Origin: Oceanicola sp. 22II-s10i
GTDB lineage: Bacteria > Pseudomonadota > Alphaproteobacteria > Rhodobacterales > Rhodobacteraceae
Length of the DNA: 64,000 bases
Assembly (NCBI RefSeq): GCF_002210105.1
Contig: NZ_AQQU01000002.1
Coordinates: forward strand, 1-64,000
Reading direction: 5' to 3'
Made by a program: the position numbers and the translations under genes
Notes under the pieces: generated by a model
The model's input: only the letters and a program-made list of their open reading frames with translations
Database searches by the model: none
Told to the model about the DNA's origin: nothing
Part shown: positions 60,729-64,000 of the stretch, piece by piece
Position numbering within the stretch: position 1 is the stretch's first letter
How the letters are laid out: each line of letters starts with the position of its first letter

Positions 60729-62672
60729 TCATGCCCGGCTCTTGGCCGAGGATTCGTCGGCCGGGCGCAGGGCGCGCAGGCGTTCCTGCTGGGACCGGAT
60801 GCGGCCGCGGTCCTTTTCGGGATAGGCCGTCAGCGGCGGGTCGTCGCCATAAAGCGCCTGCAGGGTGATGTCGCGCGCAAGCGGCGCCGCGGCGGTCGAG
60901 CCACCGCCGCCATGTTCCACCACCACGGCCACCGCGACCCTGGGATTGTCGTAGGGCGCGAAATTTACGAACAGCGCATGGTCGCGCCGGTTCCACGGCA
61001 GTTGGTCGTTCCGGGTTACCCCGCGCGCCCGTTCGGCGGCGGTGATGTTGCGGACCTGGCTGGTGCCGGTCTTGCCGGCCATGCGGAAAGCGTCTTCGGC
61101 GATGCGGTTGGAATAGGCGGTGCCGCGCCGGTTGTTCGACACCTGGTACATCGCCTTGCGCACCTGCCGCAGGTGGTTCTCGTTCAGGCCGAGGCTCGGC
61201 CCCCTGCCATCTGGTTGTTCGACCGTGTCGACCGATTTCAGCAGCCGTGGCGACACCGCGTGACCTGTGGCGATCCGCGCGGTCATCACCGCCAGCTGCA
61301 GCGGCGAGGCCAGCACGAAGCCCTGGCCGATGGCCGAGTTCACGCTGTCCCCGATCAGCCAGTCTTCGCCGCGGATTTCCTTTTTCCACGCCTTGTCCGG
61401 TGCCAGACCCTGCGCGACGGCGGACATCGGTATGTCGTGGCGCACGCCGATGCCGAGCCGCTGCGCCATGTCGGAGATCCGTTCGATCCCGACCTCCAGC
61501 GCCAGTTCGTAGTAGTAGACGTCGCAGCTTTCGCGCAGCGAGCCTTCGAGGTTCATATGCCCGTGCCCGCCGCCTTTCCAGCAGTGGAAACGGCGTCCGC
61601 CGACCTCGAGGTGGCCGGGGCAGTAATAGGTGTCCTCGGCGGTGATGATCCCCGCTTCGAGCCCGGCCAGCGCCGCGACCATCTTGAAGGTCGAGCCGGG
61701 CGGATAGGTCCCCTGCACGGTTTTCGACGCCAGCGGACGATAGTCGTTTTCGGTCAGCGCCTTGTAATCCGCGACCGAGATCCCGCGCACGAAGAGGTTG
61801 GGGTCGTAGGAGGGCGAGGAGCCGATGGCCAGCAGATCGCCCGTCTGGCAGTCCATCACCACCGCGCTGGCGCTGTCATCGCCCATCCGGGCCTGCACGT
61901 AGTTCTGCAGCATGTGGTCGATGGTCAACTGCAGGTTCGCGCCCGGCTGGCCTTCGCGGCGGCTGAGTTCGCGCATGACGCGGCCGGTGGCGTTGACCTC
62001 GACACGGCGGGCGCCCGCCTTGCCGCGCAGGTTGTCCTCCAGCTTGGACTCGATCCCGACCTTGCCGATCTGGAACCGGGGGATGCGCAGCAGCTGGTCG
62101 GGTTCTTCCATCCGCTCCAGATCGTAGTCGGAAATCGGACCGACATAGCCCACGACATGGGCAAAGTCCTTGCCGAGCGGATAGATGCGGCTCAGGCCCA
62201 CCTCGGGGGTGATGCCGGGCAGGGCGGGGGCGTTGACGGCGACGCGGCTGATGTCGTCCCAGCTGACCCGGTCGGCCAGCGTGATCGGCAGGAAGGGGGC
62301 CGAGCGGGCCATTTCCGTCCGGGCCTTTTCCAGCTCGTCCGGGTCCAGTTTGACGATCCGCGACAGCCGGTCGATCACGGCGTCCACGTCGCCCGCATCC
62401 TCGCGCGTGATCACGATGCGATAGGCCTGTTCGTTGCCCGCGACCAGCCGGCCGTTGCGGTCAAAGATCTCGCCCCGCGCGGGCGGGATCAGGCGGATGT
62501 TGACGCGGTTCTCTTCGGCCAGCAGGCGGAATTCGTCGGCCTGGTCGACCTGCATGTAGCGCATCCGCGCCCCGAGCAGCCCCATGACGCCAAGCTGCGC
62601 GCCGCCGAGCAGTAGGCCCCGGCGGGTGATCCGGCGGCTGCTTTCGGCGCTGTCCTTGGGTGTGCGTCTCAT
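60729..62672 (-). CDS. mrdA: Penicillin-binding protein 2 (MrdA)
   Basis: A 647-residue transpeptidase of the elongasome. After a short cytoplasmic tail and one membrane anchor (GLLLGGAQLGVMGLLGARM) comes the dimerisation domain (RLIPPARGEIFDRNGRLVA). The transpeptidase follows with SxxK in YPPGSTFKMV, SxN in GDSVNSAIGQG and KTGTS in AGKTGTSQV. The C-terminal tail is charged (ESSAKSRA). ATG 62672-62670 overlaps the mreD stop by four bases. Confidence 0.96.
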   Translation of the reverse strand: MRRTPKDSAESSRRITRRGLLLGGAQLGVMGLLGARMRYMQVDQADEFRLLAEENRVNIRLIPPARGEIFDRNGRLVAGNEQAYRIVITREDAGDVDAVIDRLSRIVKLDPDELEKARTEMARSAPFLPITLADRVSWDDISRVAVNAPALPGITPEVGLSRIYPLGKDFAHVVGYVGPISDYDLERMEEPDQLLRIPRFQIGKVGIESKLEDNLRGKAGARRVEVNATGRVMRELSRREGQPGANLQLTIDHMLQNYVQARMGDDSASAVVMDCQTGDLLAIGSSPSYDPNLFVRGISVADYKALTENDYRPLASKTVQGTYPPGSTFKMVAALAGLEAGIITAEDTYYCPGHLEVGGRRFHCWKGGGHGHMNLEGSLRESCDVYYYELALEVGIERISDMAQRLGIGVRHDIPMSAVAQGLAPDKAWKKEIRGEDWLIGDSVNSAIGQGFVLASPLQLAVMTARIATGHAVSPRLLKSVDTVEQPDGRGPSLGLNENHLRQVRKAMYQVSNNRRGTAYSNRIAEDAFRMAGKTGTSQVRNITAAERARGVTRNDQLPWNRRDHALFVNFAPYDNPRVAVAVVVEHGGGGSTAAAPLARDITLQALYGDDPPLTAYPEKDRGRIRSQQERLRALRPADESSAKSRA

Positions 62673-63217
62673 GCCGTGCGTCCCAGTTCGTCGTGGCTGG
62701 CCGAGATCCGGCGGACCCCCATGAAGGTGCCGAAGAACACCGCAGCCAGCGGATAGACCGCGACCGAGACCACCAGCTGCATCAGGTTCAGCACCAGCGG
62801 CGGTTGCGGCGTCAGGAAGATCGCCAGCGCCACCCGGTAGCCCAGCAGGACACCAGCCATCACGGCGGCGGCGGCGGCCCATTCGGTCAGGAAGTTCATC
62901 TCGCGCGTCGTGCGGGCGCGGGCGCGCAGCCATTCGCAGCCCACGACCACCAGTGCGGCCATCAGGCCGGGCGGGCGCTGGAACATCAGGTCGGCCAGAA
63001 AGACCAGCGTCCCGACGGCCAGCGCGGGGGCGTAGTCCGGGCGGCGCAGCGTCCAGACGCAGGCGAGCGTCAGCAGCAGGTCGGGCCCCGCCCAGCGACG
63101 TGGCGTGGTTTCCAGCGGCAGGAGGTTGAACAGGATCACCCCCAGCCCGATGCCGAGGAAGGCGATCCGCATCGACCAGCGCCGCGCGGCCCCTTGGCGT
63201 CCCGCCACCTCAGCCAT
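62669..63217 (-). CDS. mreD: Rod shape-determining protein MreD
   Basis: A 182-residue inner-membrane protein with about five to six helices (first near 17-35). It has PDLLLTLACVWTLRRPDYAPALAVG and LADLMFQRPPGLMAALVVV, as in alphaproteobacterial MreD. It bridges MreC and the PBP2-RodA pair. Its start overlaps the mreC stop by eight bases. Confidence 0.93.
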   Translation of the reverse strand: MAEVAGRQGAARRWSMRIAFLGIGLGVILFNLLPLETTPRRWAGPDLLLTLACVWTLRRPDYAPALAVGTLVFLADLMFQRPPGLMAALVVVGCEWLRARARTTREMNFLTEWAAAAAVMAGVLLGYRVALAIFLTPQPPLVLNLMQLVVSVAVYPLAAVFFGTFMGVRRISASHDELGRTA

Positions 63218-64000
63218 TGCCGGGATCCCCCGCAGAGGCGGTGTCGGCGGGCATCAGACGCGGCGAGACGAGGCTGCCCGGATCGTCGATGTCCTCGGTC
63301 CCGAGGTGGCGCAGCACGCGCAGGAATTCCAGCCGTTCGTAATCCGCCGCCAGCCGCACGCGCAGCCGCCCGCCCGGATCCTGCGCGACCTGACCGATCA
63401 GCAGACCGGCCGGAAACACCCCGCCGTCACCGGAGGAGATCACCCGGTCGCCGGGCCGCACGAGGCTGGGGTCCTCGATGAACTCGATCGGCGGGGTGGC
63501 CGAGTTGTCGCCCGACAGGATCGCCCGCTGGCCCGAAGGCTGGATCGTCACCGGGATGCGGCTGGAGGTGTCGGTCAGCAGCAGGACGCGGCTGGTCGCC
63601 CCGCCCACGCCCGAGATGCGCCCGACCAGCCCGATGCCGTCCATCGTCGCCCAGCCGTCTACGATCCCGTCCCGCGTGCCGACGTTCAGCAGCACCGACT
63701 GCCGGAAGGGCGAGCCGCTGTCGGCCAGCACCACGCCGGTGATATAGGTGAGGCGCGGATCCAGCCGGACGTTGTTCAGGTCCAGCAGCCGGGCGTTTTC
63801 CTGCTCCAGCTGCAGTGCCGCTTCCTTCCACGCCTTCATCTGCTGCAACTCGCGCCGCAGCTCCCGGTTCTGTTCGTGGATGCGGTGATAGCTCTGGAAA
63901 TCGCGCAGGATGTTCAGCGTGCCCGTCACCGGCGCCATGGCCCAGTCGAACGAAGGCATCACACGGTCGATCACCTGCGCGCGAAACCGTTCGACGCGCG
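63210..64000 (-). CDS. mreC: Rod shape-determining protein MreC, N-terminus outside the window
   Basis: The frame runs from the stop at 63210 to the right edge without interruption (the last visible codons read RVERFRAQVIDR), so about 260 C-terminal residues are present. The signal anchor and mreB would lie to the right. The visible part has the coiled coil (about 35 residues starting HRIHEQNRELRRELQQMK), then the beta-domains (YITGVVLADSGSPFRQSVLLNVG, VVGRI-like GLVGRISGVGGATSRVLLL, DRVISSGDGGVFPAGLLIGQV). It forms the periplasmic scaffold of the elongasome. Confidence 0.94.
   Translation of the reverse strand, partial: RVERFRAQVIDRVMPSFDWAMAPVTGTLNILRDFQSYHRIHEQNRELRRELQQMKAWKEAALQLEQENARLLDLNNVRLDPRLTYITGVVLADSGSPFRQSVLLNVGTRDGIVDGWATMDGIGLVGRISGVGGATSRVLLLTDTSSRIPVTIQPSGQRAILSGDNSATPPIEFIEDPSLVRPGDRVISSGDGGVFPAGLLIGQVAQDPGGRLRVRLAADYERLEFLRVLRHLGTEDIDDPGSLVSPRLMPADTASAGDPGNG

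Overview
The window is GC-rich, gene-dense DNA from an alphaproteobacterium. It most likely comes from the Rhodobacterales (Rhodobacter/Roseobacter/Paracoccus group). The evidence is the shape of the phn C-P lyase cluster (with fosX and a DUF1045 protein), the betI-betC-betB-betA genes divergent from choXWV, the mreC-mreD-mrdA-rodA order, and an intergenic repeat typical of that group. No rRNA, tRNA, CRISPR array or prophage was seen. The only mobile DNA recognised is a decayed IS5-type transposase fragment near 3.2-3.5 kb.

Layout. (1) 0-7.5 kb: the C-terminal part of a Gly/Leu/Asp-rich tandem-repeat protein, a small tail-anchored protein, a receiver protein with a GGDEF-like tail, an IS remnant, then a KaiC-like double ATPase translationally coupled to a hybrid histidine kinase. 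(2) 7.5-15.4 kb: a PhnM paralogue, a GNAT acetyltransferase and a GntR/FCD regulator, divergent from a polyamine-type ABC transporter and an Asp/Glu/hydantoin-type racemase. (3) 15.4-29.1 kb: the main phosphonate locus. It runs phnC-phnD-phnE-phnE2, a hexapeptide acetyltransferase, phnF (opposite strand), phnG-H-I, fosX, a PNPOx-like flavoprotein, a small antisense membrane gene, phnJ-K-L-N, a 2H-phosphoesterase (opposite strand) and phnM. PHO-box-like 11-bp repeats lie before phnC and phnG, and an inverted repeat that fits a PhnF operator lies before phnG. (4) 29.5-36.8 kb: a LuxR-type regulator with a multi-TM histidine kinase, a lipoprotein next to a Slam-like outer-membrane protein (candidate type XI secretion pair), a nitronate monooxygenase and a secreted hypothetical. 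(5) 36.9-41.8 kb: phnW-phnA-phnY, the 2-aminoethylphosphonate to phosphonoacetate to acetate route, with a divergent LysR regulator. (6) 41.8-50.1 kb: choline and choline-O-sulfate uptake and oxidation to glycine betaine (betA, betB, betC, betI; choX, choW, choV). (7) 50.2-58.1 kb: a molybdenum hydroxylase pair, an alpha/beta hydrolase, an aldo/keto reductase, a ThDP enzyme, a copper chaperone pair and ribosomal protein L28. (8) 58.6-64 kb: ghrA-like reductase, rodA, mrdA, mreD and mreC (cut by the right edge), the rod-shape elongation operon.

How it works together. The centre of the window is a phosphorus and nitrogen scavenging island. One ABC system (PhnCDE) feeds C-P lyase (PhnGHIJKLMN). 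A separate hydrolytic path (PhnWAY) handles aminoethylphosphonate. FosX probably protects against or processes epoxide phosphonates, and the choline genes next door supply betaine from quaternary amines. Most genes inside operons overlap by 1-8 bases (ATGA, GTGA, TGATG), so translational coupling is the rule. The gap between phnI and phnJ, filled by fosX, the PNPOx-like gene and an antisense small gene, is a notable exception.
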